64,000 nt of DNA from Eopsaltria australis (taxonomy: Eukaryota; Chordata; Aves; Passeriformes; Petroicidae). Below are positions 50,786-61,757 of this stretch, piece by piece. Where the stretch lies: positions 1,364,001 to 1,428,000 of the forward strand of contig JAVTVJ010000458.1 of NCBI GenBank assembly GCA_034509425.1, read 5' to 3'. Position 1 is the first letter of the stretch, and each line of letters opens with the position of its first letter. The position numbers and the translations under genes are program-made. Under the pieces are notes generated by a model. The model was given only the letters and a program-made list of their open reading frames with translations. It did not search any database and was not told where the DNA came from.

Positions 50786-52089
50786 CTTTGCTGTAAATTT
50801 GGGAAGTTTTGCATATCAGTGATTGTGTGTGTGATGATGGCTCTGTATGACCAAACTGCTCATATTCACTGAGCAATCCAGGTAAATCATTATATTCTCT
50901 GCTGAAATTGCAACTCAGAATTAACTTAACAATCCTTTATTCAGAGCTCCCTGTGCCAAATGCACAAAGTCAATTTGGCACAGAGGACAGCAAACATTAT
51001 GAGTGGGTGTCAGGGAAATTTGGCTCCACAACAGAGAGGTTCCTGCAGCTCCATTCCACAGCCCAGGCCAGGAGTTGTAGCTGAAAGAATTGGAAATCTG
51101 GTCCCTGTTTGGGGAGAAAATCTGCAATTCCCCACTCAGTCCCAGGCAGTTTGATGCCCAAGCCACAAGAATCCAGACTTCAATCAGTTTGTCAAATGGG
51201 AATGAAATTAATCTTTAATAATTTCTGATGGTGGTGATGACTCAGAACATCTGGCAGTTAATTGGATCTATGATTTCAGTGTATTTTGAAATAACTTTTA
51301 TTGTGATTTCTTGTACAACATCTGGATTTGGAGTGCAACTTCAGTGGTGTGAGCTGGATCTCATTCAGAAAACATCCACGGTGGATATCAGTGAGCATAG
51401 GAAATTAAAACTCTGATAACTTCTTTTATGCTGATTTAAGCTTCCACCTTTTATTGATGGGACGGTTTGTATCGTAATAATTTTAGGTTAGCATCAGATT
51501 TCTGCATGATCCATCACTTCTGAAAATGAAGGGTGGATTGCTCTGTGGTGTTCTTGGAAAACTTAATCCTCAAGCTTTGCTCTTTCGTACAATCTCTTCT
51601 CATTCAAGATTACAGCACCTCAACAGAAGTATGAGAGTAAAATATGTGCTAAAACTGCTCATATAAATATTTTGGAATCTTATTGTTTGAAAGCATTTGT
51701 TAATCTTTGGAGAAGCCTCTCTCCCCATCACAGGTAACAGATGTAAGGGACAGGAGGGCTCGGTGCTGATTTGGTTTCTCTGTAAAGGGCCTCTTCCAAC
51801 AATTATTTTTGAGGAGCACATATGTGATTGCTTCTGTTGTGATATCCCTGGGCAGCTGAGGTGGGTGTGGGAAACCAAAGAGAGAGAAAGAAAAGTCTGC
51901 TGCTGGGAGAGTCCTGCCCCTGGCTGGCCCCACCCAAAATTCACTTGTGCTCCTTCAGCCCTGACTGCTGGTCCCTGGTGGGGATGTCCTGCTGGTCTGA
52001 GAGGGGTTTGCTCACAGAGCTGGGGTCTGTCACTCTGCCCTTGAGTGGGATGGGGAAGTTTGTGTGTGTTGTATTTGGGAAAAGGAGAA
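50786..52089. other. Non-coding interval, no gene seen
   Basis: Unique sequence, becoming GC-richer after about 51850. No gene or repeat family is recognised. Confidence 0.5.
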
Positions 52090-52391
52090 TTGTGGCCGAT
52101 GGCATGGGCTGATCAGCTGCCCACCAGGGTCTCGGCCAGCAGCCCCACGGCGTGTGCAGGCCACTGTCCCCAGCCTGAGCGGGTTCACTGCTGTGGGATC
52201 CTTACATCCCTGGCTGCAGGCTGCGCCCCCCTTTACAGTGGACACTGTAACCAAAGAGCCGCAGTGTCGCGGGAGGGTTCTTTCCCCCAGGATAACACAG
52301 ACACTGTAACACAGTGTCACCGGCGCTCTGGGCATCCAGGAGAAAGACCCGGGGCACCCTTTTATTGAGGGATTACAAACCAATCACTGAC
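52090..52391 (-). mobile_element. CpG-rich, LTR-like segment
   Basis: About a dozen CpG dinucleotides lie in 260 bases, far above the rest of the window. On the minus strand an inverted CCAAT box (ATTGG, about 52378-52384) is followed by AATAAAAGGG (about 52351-52361) and then GC-rich sequence. This order resembles the CAAT-TATA-R arrangement of gammaretrovirus-like LTRs. The words acactgtaac and acagtgtc recur at 52240-52315, giving an internally repetitive GC-rich part. Clear TG...CA ends and a target duplication were not found, so the LTR reading is tentative. A small CpG island promoter is the main alternative. Confidence 0.35.
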
Positions 52392-52392
52392 A

Positions 52393-52525
52393 GGAATCCT
52401 GGAACGGTTTGGGTTGCAAGGGACCTTAAAATCATCTTGTTCCAACCCCTCTGCCATGGGCAGGGACACCTCCCACTGTCCCAGGCTGCTCCAGCCCCCT
52501 CCAACCTCGCCTTGGGCACTGCCAG
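52393..52525 (-). mobile_element. CR1 LINE tail fragment, about 130 bp
   Basis: On the minus strand the sequence reads ggcagtgcccaaggcgagg, a stretch with gctggagcagcctgggacag, tccctgcccatggcagaggg and ends aaccgttccaggattcc, the standard CR1 3' tail. It is 5'-truncated to about 130 bases. Its 3' end lies directly against the CpG-rich LTR-like segment. Confidence 0.88.
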
Positions 52526-55500
52526 AATTTTCCAACTTCTCCGGAGAAATTTCCACCTTTCTGTCCTGCCCTCAGTCAGTGAGACAGCACCAGCAGGAAA
52601 ATCAGTCCTTGTCATCCCCTGAATGCACCAAAATGCTTTAACCCAAACCCAGCCCTTGCAGCTCTGCTCACCAGCAAGAAAACATTCAAATGCTGTTCCA
52701 GAATTCAAATGCCAGCTTGGTTGTTTGTGTATTACTTAATTCTCACTGACTTTAAGGCAAGATAATGTTTCTATCTCAGGAGTTTAATAGCACAAGTGGG
52801 TGTTAATTCTGATAGAGTTCAGGAGCAATAAAATGCTGCTGGAATTTCACTAAATAGCAAACTGCTGTAAATTTCAGTCATACAGTGCAAATATCAAACA
52901 GAATGAGCAGCCAGGCTGCAGCTGAGAGATTGAAACCACTCTGAACACATCTCAATTGGCAATCATTAAAGAGGCAGTTCTACTGATTTTACATCGGTAT
53001 TCAGACAGAATTCCTGCTTCTGAAAATGTGCAAAATAAGTGGCTTTTATAAGGTAGATAGTCTATTGGATTTGATTGTAACTTCAGCTGAAAACCCCTAT
53101 CAAGAATATAAGCATGAAGAAAAATGTATTATCTCTGTAATTCTCTCTGAAAACACAACTCAATGTGAATCTGTAAACATTGAACTACCTGGAAGTCGAT
53201 GGAAAACGTTCTGCATATTTCAAATACCTCATTACTTTTATTTCAGGGCTGATACTTGATTTTACTGGGCTTCAAGGTTTCCACTCTCTGACCAAAGTAT
53301 CAACCCAGGGAAGCAGTGAAAATGTCATCCTGACTCAGAGAATGACACATTTTACTCAGAAATGCACCTTCCAGCATGTACTTGAGTCCTACTTGTGTGA
53401 TTCAAGTGAGTATCACAGCGGAAGGAATTGAGGTTAAATTCAAATACTTCTCTGAAAGAAGCCTTGAGATGGAAGCAGGAGGGGGAGTTTACTTTCCATT
53501 TAGTGATTTGGAAGTGTGGAGAACCAGGGAAAAAAATGAAGACAGGAAAACAAATACCAAGAAATGCTTTTCTTTTGGTTTTCTTTTAGTACGTGCCTGA
53601 GTGGGTTTATGTTTGTGAATCAGTCACTGTGGGTGTGCTGTCCAAAAAAGAAGCAGTATTTTTTTATTATTATTATTTTTCTACATATTATACAACCTTT
53701 TGCAGAGCTTCCTGATCACTCTCATTTGTTCCTCATCCCTTTTAATCCATGAACTTTGATTTTTGTTGGCTGATTTCAGCCACGTTTGGCAAGATGTGGA
53801 TCTTTGTTTTCCTGGCCATCAATGTGGAGGTGATGCCTCTCCTGAACATTCAAGGTGTGTGAAACTGCAAACCAAAGCAGAGCAGATGCCACCCAGCAGG
53901 CTGAAAACAAATTGTTTGTACACATGGAATGGGATGGGAGTTTAGGAAAAAGGAGAGAGAGAGAGAGGGAATGAGGCAGCTGGAGACTGAGGAATTATAA
54001 AGGGATGGGTTGGAGATGTGAGGAGCAGAATAAATCAGAGGGATGCACAGACTCACAAAAAGGCAGCTTTTATTATTTCTGCTGCTCTGAGTATTAATTG
54101 CTCATCTTTGCTGCTCTTCACAAGAAAGCAGCAGTAAGAAAGAATCGTTACATTTCAACTCAGTTGGGAGACAAAAGATAATTCTTAAGCAGCTCATTTA
54201 TTATATTTAATAAATCTCCAACTAGTGTTTACTAGAGAATGTTTATTGTCCAGTGTTCTTATATAATTTGTTAAAAAAAACCCACAAATAAAGTGTCCTA
54301 AAACTGCTACTTCCAAAGCAGTTCTGGGGCACCTCTTCCTGGGGGAAGTGTTTGAGTTCAGGTTCCTCACATGTCCTGTGTGAGCCCTTTCTTTGTGAAT
54401 TAATTTGGCTGATACAGAAACATCAAAACAGATTAAGAAAACCAGCCAAGGTTTTTCCTTGCAGACTCGGTGCCCCTTGTTTGGTAGGAAGTTCTGTGGA
54501 GGTTTTAAGACATGTCTGTGCATTTCAGCATATCCATATTTTTAAGCCTTTGCATCAGATGGAGGAAAAGCAGGCAGTGACAAGATTTGCTGGGTGTAGA
54601 GTGCACATAATCTGACATTTTCAGGACACGGATTTTAACTAATTTACACCATCAAGCCACACTACTTAAATTGGTGACAGCAAACCATCTTCAATTTTTA
54701 TAGAGGAATGTCTTCATTTTATAGATCTCAGATCCATCAGTTTGGTTCTGCGGAACTTAATCTTCTTTTCCCTTTCCAGGTTATGAGTGAGGATCATTAT
54801 TGGAGCTGCTGTTAGTTCCACCTTTGCTCTTTCTCATTTCTGTCCAAGATCTCACCTGGGCTTGTCAAGCCCTGGCTCCTCCCTTTCATAGAAATTCCAC
54901 AAATTATCCATGGGTGGATTAAACTGGCATTTGGACAGCAGCAGATCACTTGGTGAGTTGGTATAGGAACTTCGGTAGATAAAAATTTGCACATATTTCA
55001 ATGTATAGATTTCAAATACTAAAAACCAGCAAGTGTCAAAGATGTGACATGTTAAAAATTAAAGTTTCTGAAAAATGCCATTATATGTTTTATAATAAAA
55101 AAACAAAGCCAAACTCTTTTATTGATACATCTGTTTCCTGTAACTTCAATTTCACCCCTCCCAAGGATATTATTTGGATTTTTTTCCTTAATCTGAAATT
55201 TCCTCCCAGCTTTATAATCTGCTTTATTTACACTCCTGTTGTTTTAGTGGTGACTATTTTAATTGTCGTGCTGACTAAGCAGGATCAATATCCGACTTTG
55301 CTGCTGTAGTGAAATGTTCCATATTTTCACCAGCTGTTCCTCATGACAATTTTCCTGGATGACAATTTTCCAGTGGCCTGTGGATGCAGGAATCCACTCC
55401 CATCTTCTGTGCAGCTCCTGCCTCCATCCTGGGCTGCAGTTTAAAACTTTGCTTTAATTGGGTTTGTATGAAAACCTCTGAATCAAACCATCCTCCACTC

Positions 55501-56385
55501 TTTCTGTTGATTTATTTTATTATGAAATGCAGTTTCACTTACTGTAGGCAGTTTATAACTTGTATGGACTAGAGGAAATAATGTTGTCAGGCACTGCAGA
55601 GATTACCTGGGCTAACACCAAGCAAGGTTTTGCCCCTCACAGGTTCCATGCTGAAATGACAATGGTAGAGAAGAATGAACTGCACTTTAGGGCATTAATT
55701 AAAAAAGATTCCTCCTATGCTTTCATAATATTATATATATATATTTCATAATATTATATAATGTTATGATTAAAATATTTCTGCTTGTCAGAGAAACTAC
55801 AATTATAACTATATTTTATTTTACCTAAGAATAAACACTTGAGCTGAGAGGTTGAGGCAGACAGGCACACAAAGCTACTCCAAGCTCTCCAACACTGAAA
55901 AATCCCCAAATGCTCAGCTGGCTCAGTGTCTTTTCTGTGTTATCCCTGAAAATCCCTTCCTTAGCAGGATGCAGGCAGGCTGAGGGGTGAGGGAGTGTGA
56001 GTGATGTGCTGAGGGTTTGAACAGAGCCAGCACAGCAGAGCAGCCCCACAGGAAACCTCCAGCAGGTACTGCTGGTAAAGCTGCTCAGTGCAGGAGACTG
56101 AGGTAGCTCTGGCACTGAAGGACTGCAAACATAATGGGACATTTCCTTTCCCTGCTTTAATTTTGTGGAAAATAAATTGCATTCTGTAAGAGTGAGGTGA
56201 CAGATGAGCTGAGCTCCCAGATAAATTCTGACCACCTGAGGCAGGGTGAAGATTCGAGTGGTGTTAAACATTGCGGGCTCAGTTTGTCTGTTCAGAAACA
56301 CGTGGTGCTCTTGTGTGAGACGTTCTTGAGAACATCCCTGCTCAGAGAAGAGCATCCCTGCTCTGGCAGCAGGATCCTGGAGTGC
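52526..56385. other. Non-coding interval, no gene seen
   Basis: Unique AT-rich sequence. It contains an ATT-rich run at 53660-53683, a short GA run at 53956-53968, and a direct repeat of tttcataatattatata at about 55723 and 55745 embedded in a TA tract. No gene, RNA gene or repeat family is recognised. Confidence 0.55.
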
Positions 56386-56510
56386 ACCTTCCCAAGGACA
56401 AGGATATTCTCAGCTCCATTCCAGGCTGCTGTCCTGGGGCAGGGATCCCAGAGTTCATCCTTCCCAAGGATATTCCCAGCTCCATTCCAGGCTGCTGTCC
56501 TGGGGCAGCA
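56386..56510. repeat. 66-bp tandem duplication
   Basis: Two diverged copies with a period of 66 bases: the words ccttcccaagga, agctccattccaggctgctg and tcctggggcag occur in both. The first copy has a few extra bases (acaagg), the second lacks them. Frames open through both copies reflect the duplication and not a gene. Confidence 0.88.
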
Positions 56511-57568
56511 GGCATTGCCTCTGTTGGTGAGGGCAGCATCTCCCCCTGCAGTCTCTACCCGATTATCTCCTGTTAGGGATTATCCCCAGGCCCATCAATT
56601 GTTCCTGCTGCTCCCTGCTCACGGCCGGTGTCAGCAGAGGAAAAATGGGAGTGCAGAGGGAACTCTTTGCAGTGCAAACACATTTTGGGTAATTAAGCTG
56701 GAATTGTTTACTGCTGATGTTGTTGTGAGGGAGAATACAAATGGAACAAATGTGAGATGATGTCAGTTGCTGAACAGCAACGGGGTACTGCTTAAATTCC
56801 AGACAAAAAATGATGTGTGATTACTGAAGGTAATTGTAACTTTGGATTAAATATGCCCAGGAAAAAAAAAATTTAAAAGAGGCAATATATAATTAAAGGT
56901 GGCAAAGACACACATTTAACAATTATTACACAAAATGAATGTTTCCAGTACAACCCAGGTTGGGCTTCCTTGTGTGAGTGGATTCTGGCCCTGTGCATTA
57001 TGCACACACTTGCAGTTTTTACCACAAAACCTGTGCTTTGTCTTGGACACCAAGATAATGTAATTCACCCAATGAGCAGAGGTTCAATATTTCATTTAAT
57101 TCTTACTGTTAATTGCTGTTTGTCTGCCTGGCTCACTGGATCCCCCAGGGCTTTGGTGTGGGGATGGAGCTGTTCATCACCGCATTGTCTGGGGCTGGCT
57201 CTCATCAATGCACTGCAGAGCTGGTCCTCAAACATTCATTTGATTTATACCCTCTCATGCTGCTCCTTGGAGATGGAAGGCAACTATTTCCATTCCACAG
57301 ATAAGAAAGTAACAGCCAAAGACACTGAGAACAACAGCTTTTGCTAATTTCAGAAAACTTGAATTTTATGTGTTTAAATCAATGCTCTGAATTGTCACAG
57401 AAACCACAGGCAGTGGGGGACAAAACCATCACCACAGAGCTCCTGATTTCCTGTGAGGAAGGTTGCTTTAAAAAGTCTCAAAAAATCCAATATTTTTTTA
57501 ACTTCTCAAATCATTATTTTTTTTTATAAGTTTGCCTTTAACTTTGCATCCATAAGGAATCAGGAGCG
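56511..57568. other. Non-coding interval, no gene seen
   Basis: Unique sequence with an A run at 56862-56872. No gene or repeat family is recognised. Confidence 0.5.
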
Positions 57569-58182
57569 TGGTAGTTTGAAAGAAAATCAGTGAGAGACTC
57601 AAAGTCAGAACTACAATTTAATAGAAAAATTAAAATAAATGCAATAGTACAAAACCACTGACAGAGTCAGAATCCAACCTGACACCCTGTCGGTCAGGGT
57701 GTTGGTAGCAGTCCACTTAGAAGGTGGCTGCATCCCTCTGGGAGTGATAGATGTGGTTCTGTTGAAGCAGTGATCCTGTGAAAGGTAGTTCTCCTCTGAA
57801 GGTCCAGTGGTGGTGTAGAAGGGTCTGGTCTTCCTCAGGGAATCCCGTGGAAAAGCTGACTTGTAGTTTCAAACCCCAGTTTATATCCGGTAGGGATACA
57901 CTGGTTCCTCATCCTGGGCGGGGCATCTCCCAATGGGATGATGGAGTTTATCAGTGGGATTCAATGGCCCATGAACTGCAGCCATTAGGAATGAGCAAAG
58001 CAAAGTGCCCCAGCTGGCTCCAAGGGCTGGCCCCTTCGAGAACACGTCCTGGAGCCATCAGGGATGAGCCAGGAGCACTGCCCCATGGGCCCCAACATCG
58101 CATGGAGATGGTGATAGAATACACACCATTGGAACCTAAGACAAGGAGGAACCTGCACGGTTTCAGACCGGCAATAAACACA
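57569..58182 (-). mobile_element. ERVL-type LTR, about 610 bp
   Basis: The minus strand carries the familiar avian ERVL-type LTR features. These are a TATA box GATATAAACTGGGG (plus 57874-57887), a block with gactgctaccaacaccctga and caggttggattctgactctg, then ATTAAA as a polyadenylation signal (plus 57617-57622) and a CA end at 57569 (TGGTAG on plus). The putative 5' end is TGTGTTTATTGCC (plus 58182); the element could extend to about 58249. No target duplication was found at these borders, so either the 5' edge is wrong or the flanks have mutated. No internal retroviral genes follow, so a solo or truncated LTR is likely. A 158-codon plus frame inside (57778-58254) is incidental. Confidence 0.85.
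57682..57702. repeat. Inverted repeat inside the LTR
   Basis: CACCCTG and CAGGGTG flank a five-base loop (tcggt), giving a seven-pair stem inside the transcribed R/U5 part of the ERVL-type LTR. A stem-loop near the polyadenylation site of retroviral RNA is common; its role here is inference. Confidence 0.6.
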
Positions 58183-58249
58183 GGTACGGGTTCTTTTCCA
58201 GATGATCTCTGTTATATCCAGCCAGAGTTTTTGTCATCCTTGGATCACA

Positions 58250-59373
58250 AGTGAGATTTGCTCTTTTCAAGCCTGCACTTTAAACCTGTGTGCACACTTT
58301 AAACACCAGGCTTAACCATCATTTCTGTGTTTCATTTCTGTTTCCTGGTTATATTCAGTCAATCCCTACCAAGAACAAACACCTTCAGGGTCTTTGTTCA
58401 CAACAGTGTGAAGGAATTCTGCTTGCATATTTATTCCACTAGCAAATTAGCTCAAAAACCAAGAGAATTGTTGCTGAGACATTCCCTCGATTATACACAA
58501 GGTCTGGTACACAGGAAAGCTGAGAAATCACCAGAATGCCAGGTTTTTGTCCTCACTGTGAATCCACCTCTGTCATCTCTTGGTAGCCCAAAAGACACCT
58601 TGTGGTTCTACAGGATCTTATCTAAGTTCAGAATCTGAACTTTCAGAATGTTTGTTAAAGGAAGAACAATAATTTTTCCATGTGTTTTTCCCTCTAAATA
58701 CTTTCCCAAATCTCAAATTTATATATCTTGTGTGTATTAATAATTTGTTCTTTGTCAACATGCTTAGAAATAGCAAGAAAAGAATCCTTGACAAACGAAT
58801 TTCTTAGGAATGACAGCGCAGCTCTTAATTAAAAATATAATTCAGGCAGCAGAAGCCAGAGACAGGCAGTGGAACAATCTTTCATTGAAGAACGAGAACA
58901 AAAATACAGCCAGTGATATCATTGGAGCTCTTCTAACTCTTATTGCTACACAGTTGCATTGTTAATTTTAGATGAATAGAGAATTAATGCTTTTAAGGAT
59001 GTACAAAGCCTGCTCTGTCTTTCTTCTTTGTCCACCTTTGCTGAAGTTATTAATTATATATTATCTTTTTTAAGGTAACATTTCCTCCTAATTAAACCCT
59101 TCCAAAGGCAAGGAGGTATTCTTGCTTTTATAGATCACAACTGATTGGGGGATTGGGCTAAAAGTGCATTTGGAAAATATCAGATTGTCTTCAGGCCAGA
59201 GGGGAATCTATGAAAAAACCACCAAAAAAACCCCAGCTTTACAAATCAGAGTTCAAAAATTCCCAATTATATCAATATACAGGGGGAATGGGACAAGCAG
59301 GCCCATCTCCCAGGCATTCTTTTTGGTGTGATTTCTCTAGTTATGTATTTTGTAATATTCGCAGCCTTTATAT
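58250..59373. other. Non-coding interval, no gene seen
   Basis: Unique AT-rich sequence downstream of the LTR. No gene or repeat family is recognised; part of 58250-58330 could still belong to the LTR insertion. Confidence 0.5.
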
Positions 59374-59535
59374 AAAACAAAACAAACTAACAAACAAACC
59401 CAAAAAAACCCAAAACCCACCTCCAAAAAACAAACAAACAACAAAACCCAAAAGGAACAACAAAAAAAAAAAAACAAAGCAAAAATAAAAATAAAAACAA
59501 GAAAACCCACCAAGAAACAAAAAACCCAACCCCCC
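59374..59535. repeat. A/C-rich low-complexity tract (first of two)
   Basis: About 160 bases almost free of G and T on the plus strand, made of aaac, aacaaac, aaaaccc and a 13-base A run. A poly-lysine/proline-like open frame over it is an artefact of composition. Confidence 0.85.
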
Positions 59536-60299
59536 GTCCCTGTGTTGCCATTCCAACAGATTTTCACTCCAGCAGGATGCAAAGGAAAGCCATCACTAAT
59601 AAATGATTCTCCACAGAGCTCTCACAGAACACCCTGCCCATGGTTGCAGAGGAAAGTTCTTTGTTTAAGTCACCACGGAGATGGCTCCAATCAATGGGTT
59701 TTGATTTGAAATTGTTATTCAGGGTCTGCATAATTCATTAATGCAGCTTGTTTGATAGGTGATGGTTTCTGGGGAGAGGATAATGCGGTGATTTCCAGGG
59801 ATGTGACTGTGCCATGAAATGATGGAAACTGAGCTTAAAACTGGGTAAATAGAGCTGGAGAGAAATGATTGCAGAGCTCCTTTTGCCGTATTTGCTCAGA
59901 TCTTAGATGATCTTGAGAGCAGCGCTGGAGTTACACAACTAACAGAGGAGTCAGGTTTTCCTGAAAACACTCCATTAAATCCTTCCTTTTGTCATTGTCT
60001 CGCATTTAATCCATGACTTGGGAGGAAATGTCCTGCGTGTTTGCCCAAATGTGAATTATTCTGAGTGCATGTGCAAAATTGCTCAACTGATTTGAAATAA
60101 CAGGGTCTGCACAACCCAACTGAGCAGCTGATATTCCAGTGATCATTATTTTCTACCCAGTTGCCTACTGTGAATTTAAAAAACTTCATGGGTGACATAT
60201 CCATCTATAGAAATGCAGAGAAACAGAGAGTAAATATCTTTATTTTTTCTTTCTCTTTCTTAATTTCTCTAGAAACATTTTGTAATGTTGCAATAGAGA
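59536..60299. other. Non-coding interval, candidate regulatory block
   Basis: Unique sequence. At about 59715-59790 a compact cluster (gcataattcattaatgcag, ttgataggtgatgg) of homeodomain-type words gives it the look of a conserved non-coding element. No gene is seen. Confidence 0.4.
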
Positions 60300-60378
60300 T
60301 TAAGGTATTATAATATATAATTAATCTATACTATGTAATATATACTATATACTATATAATATATAGTATATATTCCTT
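60300..60378. repeat. AT-rich palindromic tract
   Basis: Made of tatactatataatatatagtatat-type words; aatatatactata near 60338 is mirrored by tatagtatatatt near 60362, forming a cruciform-prone inverted repeat. Confidence 0.75.
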
Positions 60379-60425
60379 TGATAGGAATATGCTTACTCCT
60401 CTCTATTTTCTTTCTAAGCTGAAAT

Positions 60426-60580
60426 GAAAACAACCTCAAACAACAACAAAACTAACAAAAAAATCTCAAATCTAAACCAAACAGAAACAAACAAACAAAC
60501 CCAAATATATAAAACCCAAATATACAAAAAAATCCCCAAAACAAAACAAATTTTAAAAAACCAACCCAAACAAACAAAAA
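60426..60580. repeat. A/C-rich low-complexity tract (second of two)
   Basis: About 155 bases of aaac, caaac, acccaaata and similar with few G, including a small direct repeat of aaacccaaatata. It is about 1 kb from a similar tract at 59374-59535, on the same strand. Confidence 0.8.
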
Positions 60581-61725
60581 ATGTCACACTTTTTTTCCTT
60601 TTGTGCATGAAAAGGGTAAAAACTCCCCTGATCATTACAACACTACAATAGACATTTTATCTGAGTTATTCATTAAGACTCGTGTGCATTTCCACTCAAT
60701 CTTCTCTTCCTAAAACAGAATAAACAACCACAGGCTCGACAATTCTTGCAGGGCTGGAACTCAGGATGGAAATAAACAACTGCTTTAGGTGATTTGATGG
60801 TGGCTTTCCCAGAAATGTGCCAGGTGTCACAGGGAAGTTATTTTGCCTCTGGGGATGAGAAATAATAAAGCTTTAGATAAGAGCTGGAGGGAAAGGTTAC
60901 ACTAAACCCACAAATTTCTATTTATCTCAAATTCATAATTGATAAAAAGGCATTTCCCAAGTGTCTACAGGAATTTGGACAGCATTGTGCTATTGCTAAA
61001 TTCTGTTTATCATTAACCAGAGATGGAGCTTTGTCTCATCTTCCAAGCAGAGATCCTGGGAAGGTCAGGGAAGTTTAATGGAGAGCAGTGTACAAATAAA
61101 CACAGCAACTCCATGGACTGGTTATTTTTGTTTGAGCTGGAGAAGCACTGAATTAAAGCTCCTCACTGAGCTTCTCCCTCCTTCTAAATCAGGTTTGCAG
61201 TCCCCTCCTGGCTGTGTTTGTGGACAGCCCCAGAATGTGTGAGACAGCAGTGCCCAAAGCTCCCAGCACTGCAAGGAATTAATGCTGTGTACCAGGAACA
61301 TTTCCATAATTACACTGAGAGCAGCCAGTAATTAGAGACACTCTATTAATAATGTTACCAAAACACACTTAAAGACTTCTAAAGAAATATCAGACTGGTT
61401 TAAAATTTCCAAATCCCCGAGGAGATGAGGAAGCAGCTAAATCTGCATTTGATAAAAGTCCAAAACAATCTCGCTCCTGCACAGTCACTCTTTAAATTCA
61501 TTAAGAAGCCCCTCGTTTTAATTAAAGTTACACCCCATAAAAATGAATCAAAATAACTCATCTGGTAACAAAGATCTCTCCCTTGTTTGCTCATAAAACA
61601 TAAACTTCAATGCATGTTTGTGACAGAATTGCAGAATTCTTTCCTCTGCAGTTTTTTACTGTCATAGATGGCATTGAAGCCTTTTATACCAACAGATCCT
61701 AACATACCTTTACACCAAAAATTGC

Positions 61726-61729
<4 letters not shown>
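60581..61729. other. Non-coding interval, no gene seen
   Basis: Unique AT-rich sequence. No gene, RNA gene or repeat family is recognised. Confidence 0.5.

Positions 61730-61757
<28 letters not shown>
61730..61757. repeat. TA dinucleotide microsatellite
   Basis: An uninterrupted run of about 14 TA units. Its length makes it a likely polymorphic site. Confidence 0.95.

Noticed and set aside
56197..56760. 187-codon plus-strand open frame
   Set aside because: It passes through a 66-bp tandem duplication and repeats its own peptide words for that reason; a minus frame of 176 codons overlaps its 5' part. No domain is seen.
57778..58254. 158-codon plus-strand open frame
   Set aside because: It lies antisense within the ERVL-type LTR and has no recognised protein content.
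59210..59488. Lysine/proline-rich open frame of 92 codons
   Set aside because: It is produced by the A/C-rich low-complexity tract and not by coding constraint.
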